Shown here in pieces: positions 53,396-62,365 of a DNA stretch of 64,000 nt. The stretch is from Nocardioides thalensis (GTDB taxonomy: Bacteria > Actinomycetota > Actinomycetes > Propionibacteriales > Nocardioidaceae). The notes under the pieces are model-generated. The model did not search any database and was not told where the DNA came from. It saw only the letters and a program-made list of their open reading frames with translations. Every line of letters starts with the position of its first letter. Position 1 is the stretch's first letter. The position numbers and the translations under genes were made by a program. The stretch lies in NCBI RefSeq assembly GCF_013410655.1, contig NZ_JACCFP010000001.1:496001-560000 (forward strand). Reading direction: 5' to 3'.

Positions 53396-54339
53396 CAGGC
53401 CGCTCCCAGGATCGCCATGACGCTGCGGACGTAGTTCTGCGTCTCGGGGTAGGGCGGGATGCCGTCGTACCGGAGCACGGCGCCCGGGCCGGCGTTGTAC
53501 GCCGCGAGCGCCAGGTCGGTCTTGCCGAAGCGGTCCAGCAGGTCGCGGAGCAGGCGCGCGCCGCCGTCGATCGCCTGCGCGGGGTCGAACGGGTTCGCGA
53601 CGCCGAGGCCGTCGGCGGTGCCGGGCATGAGCTGCATCAGACCCTGCGCGCCGGCGCTGCTCACGGCCTTCGGGTTGAAGCCCGACTCCTGCTGGGCCAC
53701 GGCGGCGATCAGCTCGCCGGGCACGCCGGTCCGCGCGGCCGCGCCGTTGATCAGGTCGGAGAACGGCGTCGACGCCGGCACCCGCGCGTCCGCGCCGGGC
53801 ACGCTGCTCGTCGGAGCCGCGCCGCCCGCGGCCGGCTCGATGATCCGGCGGATGTAGTCGGGCTCCTCCGGCACGTCGATGATCCGGACGTCCAGGCCGG
53901 TGCGCGGCGCCTCGATCATCTTGCCGTCGCCGATGTAGATCGCGATGTGGTCGGCACCGACGTTGCGGCTCGAGTTGTCCCACGCGATCAGGTCGCCGGG
54001 CTGCGCCTCGGCCATGCTCTTGACCTCGGTGCCCGCCCGCGCCTGGTCGGCGGAGACCCGCGGCAGGTCGTAGCCGAGCGTCTTGTAGACCGACTGCACG
54101 AGCCCGGAGCAGTCGACGCCGGTCTCCTTGCTGGTGCCGCCCCACACATAGGGGAGGCCGAGGTACTCCTTCGCCTCCTTGACCACGTCGGCGCCGGTGA
54201 CGCCGTTGGCGTCCTTGGGCGCCGCGGCCTCGGTCAGCTGCGCGGCGAACCCGGTCCCGGTGGTCGCCCGAACGGTGCCGAACCGCGCCAGGTGCGTCTG
54301 GATCTCGGTGATCCGCGCGGTGACCTGCTCGATGCTCAT
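53395..54339 (-). CDS. Bifunctional peptidoglycan hydrolase (NlpC/P60 plus lytic transglycosylase) in the flagellar operon
   Basis: 314 residues, no signal peptide. Residues about 45-165 are an NlpC/P60 domain with catalytic Cys in [16 protein letters not shown] and His in [12 protein letters not shown]. Residues about 190-310 are a lytic transglycosylase (SLT) domain with Glu in [20 protein letters not shown], then LMQLMPGTA and [15 protein letters not shown]. It occupies the usual place of a FlgJ-type muramidase and probably opens the wall for the rod; with no signal it may leave through the flagellar export channel. The ends overlap fliJ (4 bases) and fliK (1 base). Confidence 0.92.
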   Translation of the reverse strand: MSIEQVTARITEIQTHLARFGTVRATTGTGFAAQLTEAAAPKDANGVTGADVVKEAKEYLGLPYVWGGTSKETGVDCSGLVQSVYKTLGYDLPRVSADQARAGTEVKSMAEAQPGDLIAWDNSSRNVGADHIAIYIGDGKMIEAPRTGLDVRIIDVPEEPDYIRRIIEPAAGGAAPTSSVPGADARVPASTPFSDLINGAAARTGVPGELIAAVAQQESGFNPKAVSSAGAQGLMQLMPGTADGLGVANPFDPAQAIDGGARLLRDLLDRFGKTDLALAAYNAGPGAVLRYDGIPPYPETQNYVRSVMAILGAA

Positions 54340-54836
54340 GACTCGTCTTCCTTGCTCTGTGGTGGTCGAGGAGGTCGCCCCGCGACCGTCACGAGACCCT
54401 CGGTACGGCGCCGCAGCCAGGCCTGCGCGGCGAGGTCGTCGGCCTCGGCCGCGGCCCTCCGGGCTCGTTCGGTACGGCGCCGCTCGGCGCGCTGTTCGAG
54501 CAGGTGCTCGACCGCGGCCTCGCGGGCCCGGTCGGCGGTCCAGTGGGCGCGCGCCTCGGCGGTGATGCGCGCGGCGGCGCCGGCGCGCTCGCGGGCGACC
54601 TGCGTGTCCCCGCCCAGCAGCGCGAGCGAGGTGCGGCGGGCGACCAGCTGTCCCGGTGTCGCGAGCGCGGGCACCTCGGCGGTCGCGAGCTGCGTGTGCA
54701 GGCGGGCCGACTCGGCGTCCTTGGCCGCGGCGTCGGCGGCCGCGATCCGCAGTCCGATCCGGCTGTCCTGCTCGCGGACGCCCCGCACCCGCGCCACCGC
54801 GGCGAGGCCCCGGTCGTCGGGGTGCACGCGCTTCAC
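54336..54836 (-). CDS. fliJ: FliJ-like flagellar export chaperone
   Basis: 166 residues from GTG 54836, almost wholly alpha-helical coiled coil rich in Ala, Arg and Glu, as in FliJ. Similarity is by position and composition more than by motifs: it follows fliI with a four-base overlap. The last residues about 147-158 ([14 protein letters not shown]) are encoded by an R1 repeat. Confidence 0.75.
   Translation of the reverse strand: MKRVHPDDRGLAAVARVRGVREQDSRIGLRIAAADAAAKDAESARLHTQLATAEVPALATPGQLVARRTSLALLGGDTQVARERAGAAARITAEARAHWTADRAREAAVEHLLEQRAERRRTERARRAAAEADDLAAQAWLRRRTEGLVTVAGRPPRPPQSKEDES
54361..54398. repeat. R1 element forming the 3' end of fliJ
   Basis: Thirty-eight bases, ggtggtcgaggaggtc to gtcacgagacc, identical to the copy at the end of the fliO array and one base different from that in the penicillin acylase gene. 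Inner stem GTCGC/GCGAC. Confidence 0.85.
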
Positions 54837-56140
54837 GACGTCACCAGCTCCTCGAGCCGCCGCCATGTCTCGTCGACGGGCGTGAGGTCGTCCATGCGCT
54901 GCCGCAGGAACCGCTCGATCCGCGGGAGTCGCGCCAGGGCTGCGTCGGCGTCGGCGTCGGCCCCGGCGACGTACGCGCCGATCTCGACGAGCTCCTTCAC
55001 CGAGCGGTGCGCCGCGAGCATCCGCCGCAGCCGGATGGCCGTGTCCTGCTGGTCGCGGCTGGTCACCGCGGAGGTCACGCGGGAGATCGACTCGAGCACG
55101 TCGATGGCGGGGAAGTGGCCCGCGGTCGCGAGCTCGCGCGAGAGCACGACGTGCCCGTCGAGGATCGAGCGGGCGGTGTCGCCGATCGGGTCCTGGAGGT
55201 CGTCGCCCTCGACGAGGACGGTGTAGAGGCCGGTGATCGAGCCGGCGGCGGAGGTGCCCGCACGCTCGAGCAGCCGCGGCATCAGGCCGAAGACGCTGGG
55301 CGGGTAGCCGCGGGTGGCGGGCGGCTCGCCCGCGGAGAGGCCGATCTCGCGCTGCGCCATGGCGACGCGCGTGAGCGAGTCCATCATCAGCACGACGTCC
55401 TTGCCCTGGTCGCGGAAGTGCTCTGCGATCCGGGTCGCGGTGAACGCCGCGCGCAGCCGCTCCATCGCGGGAGCGTCGGACGTCGCGACGACCACGACGG
55501 ACCGGGCGAGCCCGTCCGGGCCGAGGTCGACGTCGATGAACTCGCGCACCTCGCGGCCGCGCTCGCCGACGAGCGCGATGACCGTGACCTCGGCGTCGGA
55601 GCCGCGAGCGATCATCGACAGCAGCGAGGACTTGCCGACGCCGGAGCCGGCCATGATGCCGAGCCGCTGGCCGCGCCCGGCCGGCACGAGTGCGTCGAGG
55701 GCCCGGACGCCGAGGCCGAGTGGCTGGGTGATCCGCGGCCGTGACAGCGCGGGCGGCGAGGCGAGCTCGACGTCCACGGACGGCAGGTGGTCGATCGTCG
55801 CGCCGTCGTCCATCGGGCGGCCGAGCCCGTCGAGCACCCGGCCGAGCAGCGCGTCGCCGACCCGGATCCGCAGCGGGCCGCCGGTGTGGCGCACTAGGTC
55901 ACCGACGCGGACGCCGGCGGTCCCGCCCAGCGGCAGGCACACCATCGCCCCCGGACGCAGCGCCACCACCTCGGCGAGCAGCAGGCCCGTCGTACCCACG
56001 ACCTCCACGAGGTCACCGGCGGCAGCGGGCAGTCCCCGCACGACGAGGTGCAGCCCCACCAGCTCGGTGACGGTCCCGTGGTGCAGCGGCTGTGCGGCCA
56101 GCATCGCCCGCTCCCGCACCGATGCGGTCAACGCGCTCAT
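54833..56140 (-). CDS. fliI: Flagellar export ATPase FliI
   Basis: 435 residues from ATG 56140 ([14 protein letters not shown]), preceded by gaggtgg. Walker [17 protein letters not shown], Walker [20 protein letters not shown], and the F1-type KGYPPSVF-like [20 protein letters not shown]. Hexameric ATPase that feeds substrates to the export gate with FliH and FliJ. A longer open frame to 56230 runs through a hairpin and is rejected. Confidence 0.96.
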   Translation of the reverse strand: MSALTASVRERAMLAAQPLHHGTVTELVGLHLVVRGLPAAAGDLVEVVGTTGLLLAEVVALRPGAMVCLPLGGTAGVRVGDLVRHTGGPLRIRVGDALLGRVLDGLGRPMDDGATIDHLPSVDVELASPPALSRPRITQPLGLGVRALDALVPAGRGQRLGIMAGSGVGKSSLLSMIARGSDAEVTVIALVGERGREVREFIDVDLGPDGLARSVVVVATSDAPAMERLRAAFTATRIAEHFRDQGKDVVLMMDSLTRVAMAQREIGLSAGEPPATRGYPPSVFGLMPRLLERAGTSAAGSITGLYTVLVEGDDLQDPIGDTARSILDGHVVLSRELATAGHFPAIDVLESISRVTSAVTSRDQQDTAIRLRRMLAAHRSVKELVEIGAYVAGADADADAALARLPRIERFLRQRMDDLTPVDETWRRLEELVTS

Positions 56141-56150
56141 GCCCCACCTC

Positions 56151-56245
56151 GCCGAATCCGCCGCGATGGCGCGTCGAGTTGGGCGCGATGGTTCCCAGGC
56201 CGAGCCATGAGGCACAACTCGGCTGACCATGAGGGCGGATTCGGC
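56151..56245. repeat. 95-bp inverted repeat between fliH and fliI
   Basis: Perfect 12-bp ends (gccgaatccgcc and ggcggattcggc), an inner pair cgagttg/caactcg and a central atgg/ccat form one long imperfect hairpin that fills the whole fliH-fliI gap, ending two bases from the fliH stop and 11 bases from the fliI ATG. Confidence 0.8.
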
Positions 56246-56246
56246 T

Positions 56247-56903
56247 TCACGCCAGCACCTCCCGGACCCGGTCGAGGGCGGTGGAGATGCGGAGGTCGGT
56301 GACGGCGCCGTCGGCGTCGACGAGGGCGTCGGCCGGGCCCAGCGAGGGGTCGGCGGCGACCTGGAGGCCGAGGTCGCGGAGCTCGGCGGCGTCGGCGGAA
56401 GCGGCGACCGCGGGGTGGAGGCGCACGGTCCCGACGGGCGCGGCCGGCAGCACCCGCAGCACGCGGCGCACCACGTCGGCGGCAGACAGCGACTCGACCT
56501 CGAGCCCCACGATCGCCTCGGTGAGCGCCCAGGCCAGGTCGGTCGCCTGCTCCTCGACGGCGGCGGTCAGCTCTCCGAGCAGTGTTCGTACGCCGGCCGC
56601 GGCCTGCCCGAGCGCCTGCACGGCGGCCCGGTGCTCGGCGTCGCGCCGGGCCTCTTCGGCGGCGTGCTGGTCGGCGAGCGCCTGCGCCTTCTCGTCGGCC
56701 TGGCGGGCGGCCTCCCGGCGTCCCTCGGCCCAGCCGACCGCGTAGCCCTGGGCGCGCGCTGCGGCCCGGGTGCGCTCGGCGAGGCCGTCGAGCATGCCCT
56801 CGGTGACGGCGTCGCCGAGGACGGACCCGCCCCCCAGACGGGTCCAGCGGCCGACGCGCAGCTCGGGCAGCGCGGCCAGCCCAGCCTCAGGTGACGAACT
56901 CAT
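56247..56903 (-). CDS. fliH: Flagellar export regulator FliH
   Basis: 218 residues. Long Ala/Glu/Arg coiled coil in the middle (RREAARQADEKAQALADQHA) and the FliH-type C-terminus (EEQATDLAWALTEAIVGLEV, VRRVLRVLPAAPVGTVRLHP). Holds FliI inactive and guides it to the gate. The start lies 17 bases inside fliG. Confidence 0.9.
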   Translation of the reverse strand: MSSSPEAGLAALPELRVGRWTRLGGGSVLGDAVTEGMLDGLAERTRAAARAQGYAVGWAEGRREAARQADEKAQALADQHAAEEARRDAEHRAAVQALGQAAAGVRTLLGELTAAVEEQATDLAWALTEAIVGLEVESLSAADVVRRVLRVLPAAPVGTVRLHPAVAASADAAELRDLGLQVAADPSLGPADALVDADGAVTDLRISTALDRVREVLA

Positions 56904-57918
56904 CGTCGTTGCCCCGTCGGACGGTGATCACGCCCTGCTCCTCGAGCTGGCGGATCGTGCGGATGATGCTCTGCTGCGCCTCCTCGACCTGCGCGAGGCG
57001 GACGGCACCGAGCAGCTCGACCTCCTCGATGAGGTTCTCGGCGGCGCGCTCGGACAGGTTGGTGGTGATCTTCGAGCGCACGGCCTCCGACACGCCCTTG
57101 AGCGCGAGGGCCAGCTCGGCGGTGTCGACCTGGCGCAGCACCTGCTGCACGGAGCGGTCGTCGAGCCCGACGATGTCCTCGAACATGAACATCCGGCTCT
57201 TGACCTCGTCGGCGAGCGACGGGTCCAGGCCCTCGAGGCCCTCGACGATCTGGCGCTCGGTCGGCCGGTCGGACCGGTTGATGATGTTGACGAGCGGGTC
57301 GACGCCGCCGACGCGCGAGACCTCGGCGGGCTGCAGCATCGACGACAGCTTCCGCTCGAGGATCGCCTCGACCGTGCGCACGATCTCGGGCGAGGTGCGG
57401 TCCATGACCGCGATCCGGTGCGCGACGACCGCCTGCTGGTGGGCCGGCAGGCCGCTGAGCAGGAGGGACGCCTTGTCCGGCGCCATGTGCGCGAGCACCA
57501 GCGCGATGACCTGGGGGTGCTCGTCGGAGATGAACCCGCGCAGCTGCGCCGGGTCGGCGCGGTGCAGGAACTGGAACGGCATCTGGACCGCGGCCGCGTG
57601 CAGCCGGTCCATGATCTCCTTCGCGCGCTCGGCGCCGAGCGACTGCTCGAGGATGTCCTGCGCGAACCCGAAGCCGCCCTGCGTCACGTGGGCGTGGGCG
57701 GTCATCAGGTCGTGGAACTCCTCGAGCACCGACGACGTCTCCGCGGACGTGACGGCATCGAGCTTGGCGATCTCGGCGGAGATGTTCTCGACCTCGGCGT
57801 CGCTGAGGTGCGCCATCACCTGGGCGGCCTTGTCCTTGCCGAGCTGGATCAGGAGCACGGCGGCCTTGCGGACGCCGAGCTGGGCCAGCGCGCTGGCGCC
57901 GGGGGACATGATGCTCAC
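56887..57918 (-). CDS. fliG: Flagellar motor switch protein FliG
   Basis: 343 residues from GTG 57918, overlapping fliF as GTGA. Three FliG domains: RKAAVLLIQLGKDKAAQVMA, the middle DEHPQVIALVLAHMAPDKAS with the EHPQ motif, and the charged torque helix KSRMFMFEDIVGLDDRSVQQ. Rotor face that meets MotA. Confidence 0.96.
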   Translation of the reverse strand: MSIMSPGASALAQLGVRKAAVLLIQLGKDKAAQVMAHLSDAEVENISAEIAKLDAVTSAETSSVLEEFHDLMTAHAHVTQGGFGFAQDILEQSLGAERAKEIMDRLHAAAVQMPFQFLHRADPAQLRGFISDEHPQVIALVLAHMAPDKASLLLSGLPAHQQAVVAHRIAVMDRTSPEIVRTVEAILERKLSSMLQPAEVSRVGGVDPLVNIINRSDRPTERQIVEGLEGLDPSLADEVKSRMFMFEDIVGLDDRSVQQVLRQVDTAELALALKGVSEAVRSKITTNLSERAAENLIEEVELLGAVRLAQVEEAQQSIIRTIRQLEEQGVITVRRGNDDEFVT

Positions 57919-59501
57919 TTCGGGTCCACCAGCCAGCCGCGCAGCAGCGCCGCGACGTCCTCGGGCTGCTTCTCCACGAGGGCGAGGAGGTCGTCACGGA
58001 CCTTGTCGTCCTCGGCCTCCTCGACCGCCTCGAGGGCGGCGACGGCCGGGGCCGGGGCCTCGATCGGCGTGCGGGCCGCCTGGTCGGCGCGGAGCTGCTC
58101 GACGATGTACGTCGTCGCCTCCTGCCGGGCGCGCGCCCGGCGCCGGGACTGGAACCAGGCGAGCAGCACCATCAGTGCGATGCCCGCGCCGATCGCGACG
58201 TTGCGCCACATCCGCTTCTCGGCGGCGGCCGCGTCCTCGGCCTTCGCCGCGGCGATCTCGGCTGCGGCGGCCTCCTCGGCCGACCTGTCGAACGGCATCA
58301 CGGTGACGTCGTAGGTGTCACCGCGCTCCCGGTCGAAGCCGACGGCGGCGCGCAGCCAGTCCTCGACCTGGTCGGGGTCGATCGCGGCGGCGGCGGTCTC
58401 GTCGAGCACGACGCCCGCGTGGATGCTGTTGACGCTGCCGGGCGCGGTCTCGCGGTGCTCGACGGTCTCGTTGACCGGGTTGTCGCGGGTCTCGGTGGTG
58501 TTCTCGTACGCCCCCTCGCCCGTCGTGCCGGCGCCGGGGTCCATCTGGCCGTCCGGGCCGACGGTGCCGCCGGGGTTGGCGCCCGAGCCGGCGGGGCCGT
58601 TGTAGGTCTCCGAGGAGTTGGACTCCGACAGCGGCGGGACGTCCTCGTTGACGGTGTACTCGCGGCTCTCGATGACGGCCTTGTCGAAGTCGAGGTCGGC
58701 GGTGACGGTCGAGGTCGAGTTGCCCGGGCCGAGCACGCGGTCGAGCACGGCCTGGATGTCGGCCTGCATCGCGTCCTGGAACTCCTGCACCTGCTCGCTG
58801 CGCTCGCCGCTGATGCCGGAGCCGGACTCGTCGCCCGGCTGCGTCAGCACCGCGCCGGTGGTGTCGCTGACGGTGACGTTCTTGGCGTCGAGGCCGTCGA
58901 CGCCGTACGACACGTGGTGCACGATCGCCTGGACCTGCTCGTCGCCGAGCGTGGTGCCGTGGGCGGCGTCGATCAGCACCGACGCCTTCGCGGGCTCCTG
59001 CTCGTCGGCGAAGACCTCCTTCTCCGGGATCGCCAGGGTCACGACCGCGGTCTCGACGCCCTCGATCGTCTCGATGGCGGTGGCGAGCTCGCCCTCCATC
59101 GCGCGCTTGAAGTCGGTCGTCTCCTTGAACTCGGAGGTGGAAAGACCCTGCTCGTCGAGGATCGAGTAGCCGCCGTCCGAGCTGGCCGGCAGGCCCTGGC
59201 CCGACAGCGCGATCCGGGTCTCGTAGACCTCGGAACGCGGCACCATCACGGTGCCGCCGCCGCCGGCGATCTCGTAGGGGATGCCCTGCGCCTCGAGCTC
59301 CTCGATGACGGCGCTGGCGTCAGCGCCCGACAGGTCGGAGTAGAGCGGCGCATAGCTGGGGGTGGAGGCCCAGCGGAACACCATCACCGCTGCGATGAGC
59401 AGGGCCGCCGTACCGACGATGGCCACGGCCTTCTGGCCGGTGGTGAAGGTGGAGAACGTGTCGCGGGCGCGCGCCAGCGTGGAGGTGATCTTGTCTCGCA
59501 T
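57915..59501 (-). CDS. fliF: Flagellar MS-ring protein FliF
   Basis: 528 residues. Membrane helices near the start (VAIVGTAALLIAAVMVF) and end (VAIGAGIALMVLLAWF) enclose the ring-building motifs YEIAGGGGTVMVPRSEVYET, AIETIEGVETAVVTLAIPE and KASVLIDAAHGTTLGDEQVQ. The C-terminal LRGWLVDPK end binds FliG. 12 bases after fliE. Confidence 0.96.
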   Translation of the reverse strand: MRDKITSTLARARDTFSTFTTGQKAVAIVGTAALLIAAVMVFRWASTPSYAPLYSDLSGADASAVIEELEAQGIPYEIAGGGGTVMVPRSEVYETRIALSGQGLPASSDGGYSILDEQGLSTSEFKETTDFKRAMEGELATAIETIEGVETAVVTLAIPEKEVFADEQEPAKASVLIDAAHGTTLGDEQVQAIVHHVSYGVDGLDAKNVTVSDTTGAVLTQPGDESGSGISGERSEQVQEFQDAMQADIQAVLDRVLGPGNSTSTVTADLDFDKAVIESREYTVNEDVPPLSESNSSETYNGPAGSGANPGGTVGPDGQMDPGAGTTGEGAYENTTETRDNPVNETVEHRETAPGSVNSIHAGVVLDETAAAAIDPDQVEDWLRAAVGFDRERGDTYDVTVMPFDRSAEEAAAAEIAAAKAEDAAAAEKRMWRNVAIGAGIALMVLLAWFQSRRRARARQEATTYIVEQLRADQAARTPIEAPAPAVAALEAVEEAEDDKVRDDLLALVEKQPEDVAALLRGWLVDPK

Positions 59502-59513
59502 GTGTCAGGCCCC

Positions 59514-59867
59514 TCAGACCTGCATCCGCATGATCTCGTTGAAGGCCTCGACGGCCTTGTTGCGCAGCGCCACGGTGAGCTGGGTGGCGACCGACGCCTC
59601 GCTGGCGGCGATCGTGTAGTCGTGGATGTTGTCGAGCTTCCCGGTGGCCGCCTCGACGGCCAGGCCGTCGGCGCGGTCGGTCAGGCCCTCGAGCCGGTCC
59701 AGGCCGTCGAGGACCATCGAGCCGAACTCGGCGCCCGCGGCCGGGTCGGCGGCGGTCGCGGGGGCGACGGACTCGCTCAGCGACGGCGCGGCGACCTCGC
59801 CGACACCGCCGACGGTGGGCATCCCGGGCATCGGGAAGGACGGGAACTCGACCGGCGTCACGCTCAT
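59514..59867 (-). CDS. fliE: Flagellar hook-basal body protein FliE
   Basis: 117 residues. C-terminal FliE motif [20 protein letters not shown] and [20 protein letters not shown] are intact; the N-terminal third is Pro/Val-rich and variable. Joins the MS ring to the rod. Shares one base with flgC (TGATG). Confidence 0.93.
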   Translation of the reverse strand: MSVTPVEFPSFPMPGMPTVGGVGEVAAPSLSESVAPATAADPAAGAEFGSMVLDGLDRLEGLTDRADGLAVEAATGKLDNIHDYTIAASEASVATQLTVALRNKAVEAFNEIMRMQV

Positions 59868-60259
59868 CACTTGGAGCCGATCTGGAGCGCGGCGGTGTAG
59901 GTGTCCTGCGCGGTCTTGGTCATCTGCACCGAGGCCTGGAACCCACGCTGCGCCATGACGAGCTGGCCCATCTGCGAGGACATGTCGAGCTCGGGCGCGC
60001 GGACGTAGCCGTCCTCGTCGGCGAGCGGGTGGCCCGGATCGTGCACGAGGCGGCCCTCGGGGTCGGAGCCCGCGAAGCCGTCGACGTCGACGCCGCCGTC
60101 CTCCCGCGCGCCGAAGATGACGTACGTCGCCTGGAACGCGTCGTCGTCGGTGGACGTGACCGTGTTGACGTTGGCGATGTTGCCGGCGATCGCGTCGAGC
60201 CACACCTGGTGGGCGCCCAGGCTGGTGTTGGCGATGCGGAGCGTCTCGAACGCGCTCAT
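59867..60259 (-). CDS. flgC: Flagellar rod protein FlgC
   Basis: 130 residues. Rod signature at the start ([29 protein letters not shown]) and the FlgC end ([38 protein letters not shown]). Proximal rod. Shares one base with flgB. Confidence 0.95.
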   Translation of the reverse strand: MSAFETLRIANTSLGAHQVWLDAIAGNIANVNTVTSTDDDAFQATYVIFGAREDGGVDVDGFAGSDPEGRLVHDPGHPLADEDGYVRAPELDMSSQMGQLVMAQRGFQASVQMTKTAQDTYTAALQIGSK

Positions 60260-60633
60260 CAGAAGCTCGCCGTCGCGGTCGTCATCAGGCTGTGGCGGTC
60301 GCTGAACGCCCGGCCGACGATCTGGTACTGGAACTGCGTCTGGATCGACGCGATCGACTCCTTGCGGAGGTCGACGTTGTTGTCGTTGGCACCGACGGGG
60401 GTCTCGGTCGCCTCGACGGCGGGCGTGAGCTGCCCGGCGGAGGTGACCGACCCGCGGTCGATGGCGGCGGAGAGCGCGGACTCGAAGTCCACGGCGCGCG
60501 CCCGGAAGTGCGGGGTGTCGACGTTCGCGATGTTGTCGGCGATCACCTGCTGACGCAGGGACAATCCGTTGATCGCGGTGCGGAGCACGAATCCGACTGA
60601 GTCGGCCATGAGGCCGGACACGGCGTAGGACAC
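60259..60633 (-). CDS. flgB: Flagellar rod protein FlgB
   Basis: 124 residues from GTG 60633, which has aggggg ten bases upstream; an ATG at 60609 is the alternative. Rod signature [20 protein letters not shown] with [16 protein letters not shown]-terminal [20 protein letters not shown]. First gene of the basal-body block; its 352-base upstream gap contains R2 copy 4. Confidence 0.93.
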   Translation of the reverse strand: MSYAVSGLMADSVGFVLRTAINGLSLRQQVIADNIANVDTPHFRARAVDFESALSAAIDRGSVTSAGQLTPAVEATETPVGANDNNVDLRKESIASIQTQFQYQIVGRAFSDRHSLMTTATASF

Positions 60634-60792
60634 GGGTGCGGTTCCCCCTGTGCGGGTCGCCCATCGGGGTCGATGGGGCGAGGCGGTGCCGATCCGTGGC
60701 AGGTGGGTGAGCGATCCGTGCTCGGGGTGTAGATCGGGTGGGGGCGGGAGGAGCTGAGGTGTTTTCGCTTGCGGTCCGCGGGCCATCCTGGT

Positions 60793-60944
60793 CCGCGGGA
60801 TCGTCCTGATTCCGCAGCACCCTCCGGGCTTGCTCGCTCCGCCGCGCTGCGACGCTCTGTGCTTCCTCGCCGCGGTGGTCGGGGCGTCGGCGCGTCGTCG
60901 CGAAATCGCCCGGACGGCGCTGCGGAATCCGGACGATCCCGCGG
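60793..60944. repeat. R2 element, copy 4 (conserved core with private inverted arms)
   Basis: Left arm 60793-60829 and right arm 60908-60944 pair at 34 of 37 positions. Core TTGCTCGCTCCGCCGCG to GTCGTCGCGAAATC. Lies in the flgB upstream gap; the 160 bases between it and flgB hold the flgB binding site and show no promoter box I would defend. Confidence 0.88.
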
Positions 60945-60985
60945 CGCCGCCCGCGGCGTCGTGTGGTGTTGTGGTGGGGGTCGGG

Positions 60986-61465
60986 TCAGGTGAGGACGAC
61001 GCTGAGGCGGCCGGCGCCGTAGCCGGCGATGTCGACGGCGAGGTCCTCGCGGCGGCCGAGGGTGAGGACGCGGAGGCGGAGCATGGGGTCGGTGGGCATG
61101 CCGGCGGGGTGGAGGGCGTGCAGCTTGACGTGGTCGGCGCCCTCGACGTTGAAGACCGAGGCGCCGATGTTGAGCACCTCGTAGAGGTTCTCGGCGAGGG
61201 TGTCGGTCAGCTTGCCGTCGTCGATCGCCGCCTCGGCGCCGCCGGGCGGGACGAGGCCGATGGCGGCGCCGGCGTGGGCGGAGAACGGCAGGTCGCAGGC
61301 GATGACGGCCACGATGTTGAGGTGGTCGTCGACGTACAGGGCGATGGAGGTGGCCTCGTCGAGGCCCGGGGCGTACGGCGTGCTGGGCGAGAGCGTCACG
61401 TCGCGCCCGAGCAGGTCGGTGAGCAGGTCCTTGAGCTGCTTGGGCTGCGGGAGGTGGATCGCCAT
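60986..61465 (-). CDS. Diverged CheC/CheX-like chemotaxis protein (putative)
   Basis: 159 residues, no signal or membrane segment. Not clearly a known family at first sight, but the helix AENLYEVLNIGASVFN has Glu96 and Asn99 in the ExxN spacing of CheC/CheX phosphatases, with Glu92 where these have Asp or Ser. Alternating beta-strands surround it (IALYVDDHLNIVAVIACDLP). It lies directly after the second cheY (one base between stop and start). A CheY-P phosphatase or switch-associated role is inferred. Confidence 0.6.
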   Translation of the reverse strand: MAIHLPQPKQLKDLLTDLLGRDVTLSPSTPYAPGLDEATSIALYVDDHLNIVAVIACDLPFSAHAGAAIGLVPPGGAEAAIDDGKLTDTLAENLYEVLNIGASVFNVEGADHVKLHALHPAGMPTDPMLRLRVLTLGRREDLAVDIAGYGAGRLSVVLT

Positions 61466-61466
61466 G

Positions 61467-61826
61467 TCAGATCACCGACCGGAGCGCGTCGTCGAACGCC
61501 TCCGGCGTGAACGGCTTGGCGATGAGGAACGCGGCGCCCGCGGCGGCGGCGCGCTCGCGCATCTCGTCGGAGCCCTCCGAGGTGACGAAGCCGAACTTCA
61601 CCGTCGAGCCGGACGCGCGGAGCGCGGAGAGGCAGTCGATGCCGGTCATCTCGGGCATGTTCCAGTCCGAGAGGACGAGGTCGGGCTGCTCGGACTGCAC
61701 CAGCTCGAGGGCCTGCTTGCCGTTCTCGGCCTCGACGATGTCGTGGCCGCCGTGGCCGGCCTGGCGCAGGGTGCGGACGACGATCTGGCGCATCACGCGG
61801 CTGTCGTCGGCGATCAGGATCTTCAT
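61467..61826 (-). CDS. CheY-type response regulator (second in operon)
   Basis: 119 residues, receiver domain only. Acidic pocket Asp7-Asp8, phospho-acceptor Asp54 in VLSDWNMPEMTG, Thr82/Ser83 and Lys104 in LIAKPFTPEA. Likely carries the chemotaxis signal to the motor. Four-base overlap with cheX upstream. Confidence 0.92.
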   Translation of the reverse strand: MKILIADDSRVMRQIVVRTLRQAGHGGHDIVEAENGKQALELVQSEQPDLVLSDWNMPEMTGIDCLSALRASGSTVKFGFVTSEGSDEMRERAAAAGAAFLIAKPFTPEAFDDALRSVI

Positions 61827-62365
61827 CGGTTGCTCTCTCCAGTGGGGACGTGGACGCCGACGCGGACGGGCTCGCCCGCCCACGTGACGTCGACCCGGGC
61901 CACCTCGTGGACCTCGGACGGGAAGGCCGCCCGGCCCGCCGCGACGGCGGGGAGGGACAGCGTGCTCGGACCGGGCATCAGGCTCTTGACGTTGCCGCCG
62001 ACCATGTTGACCAGCTCGCCGACCGCGTCGGCGACGTCGGCGTCGCCCAGCTCGTCGTCGGGGGTCTCGTCGGGCAGCGCCAGCATCGCCCGCGTGAGCG
62101 TGCGGGCGGCGTACTCGGTGAGCTCGACGGTGACCATGCCGTGCCAGCCGCCGCTGACCGACACCGACGCCGACCAGGCGCCGGCCGGGTCGAACGGGGT
62201 GCCCGGCGGCACCGGGCGCGACAGCAGCGGGATCGCGTTGCCGAGCAGGCTCGACCACACCTCGGCGGTGAGCTCGTAGACGTCGTCGGCTGCCGGGGCG
62301 ACCACGTCGCCGGTGTCGACGGGCAGGCCGAAGTCGCCGGTCACGGTGCGGAGGTCGAGGTTCAT
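61823..62365 (-). CDS. cheX: Chemotaxis phosphatase CheX
   Basis: 180 residues. The catalytic helix is VADAVGELVNMVGGNVKSLM with Asp113, Glu117 and Asn120 in the DxxxExxN pattern. Dephosphorylates CheY-P. Encoded between two cheY genes with four-base overlaps on both sides, so all three are made together. Confidence 0.88.
   Translation of the reverse strand: MNLDLRTVTGDFGLPVDTGDVVAPAADDVYELTAEVWSSLLGNAIPLLSRPVPPGTPFDPAGAWSASVSVSGGWHGMVTVELTEYAARTLTRAMLALPDETPDDELGDADVADAVGELVNMVGGNVKSLMPGPSTLSLPAVAAGRAAFPSEVHEVARVDVTWAGEPVRVGVHVPTGESNR

Noticed and set aside
56141..56230. Longer FliI start at 56230
   Set aside because: It would run through the 95-bp hairpin; the ATG at 56140 has a good binding site and a normal FliI N-terminus.
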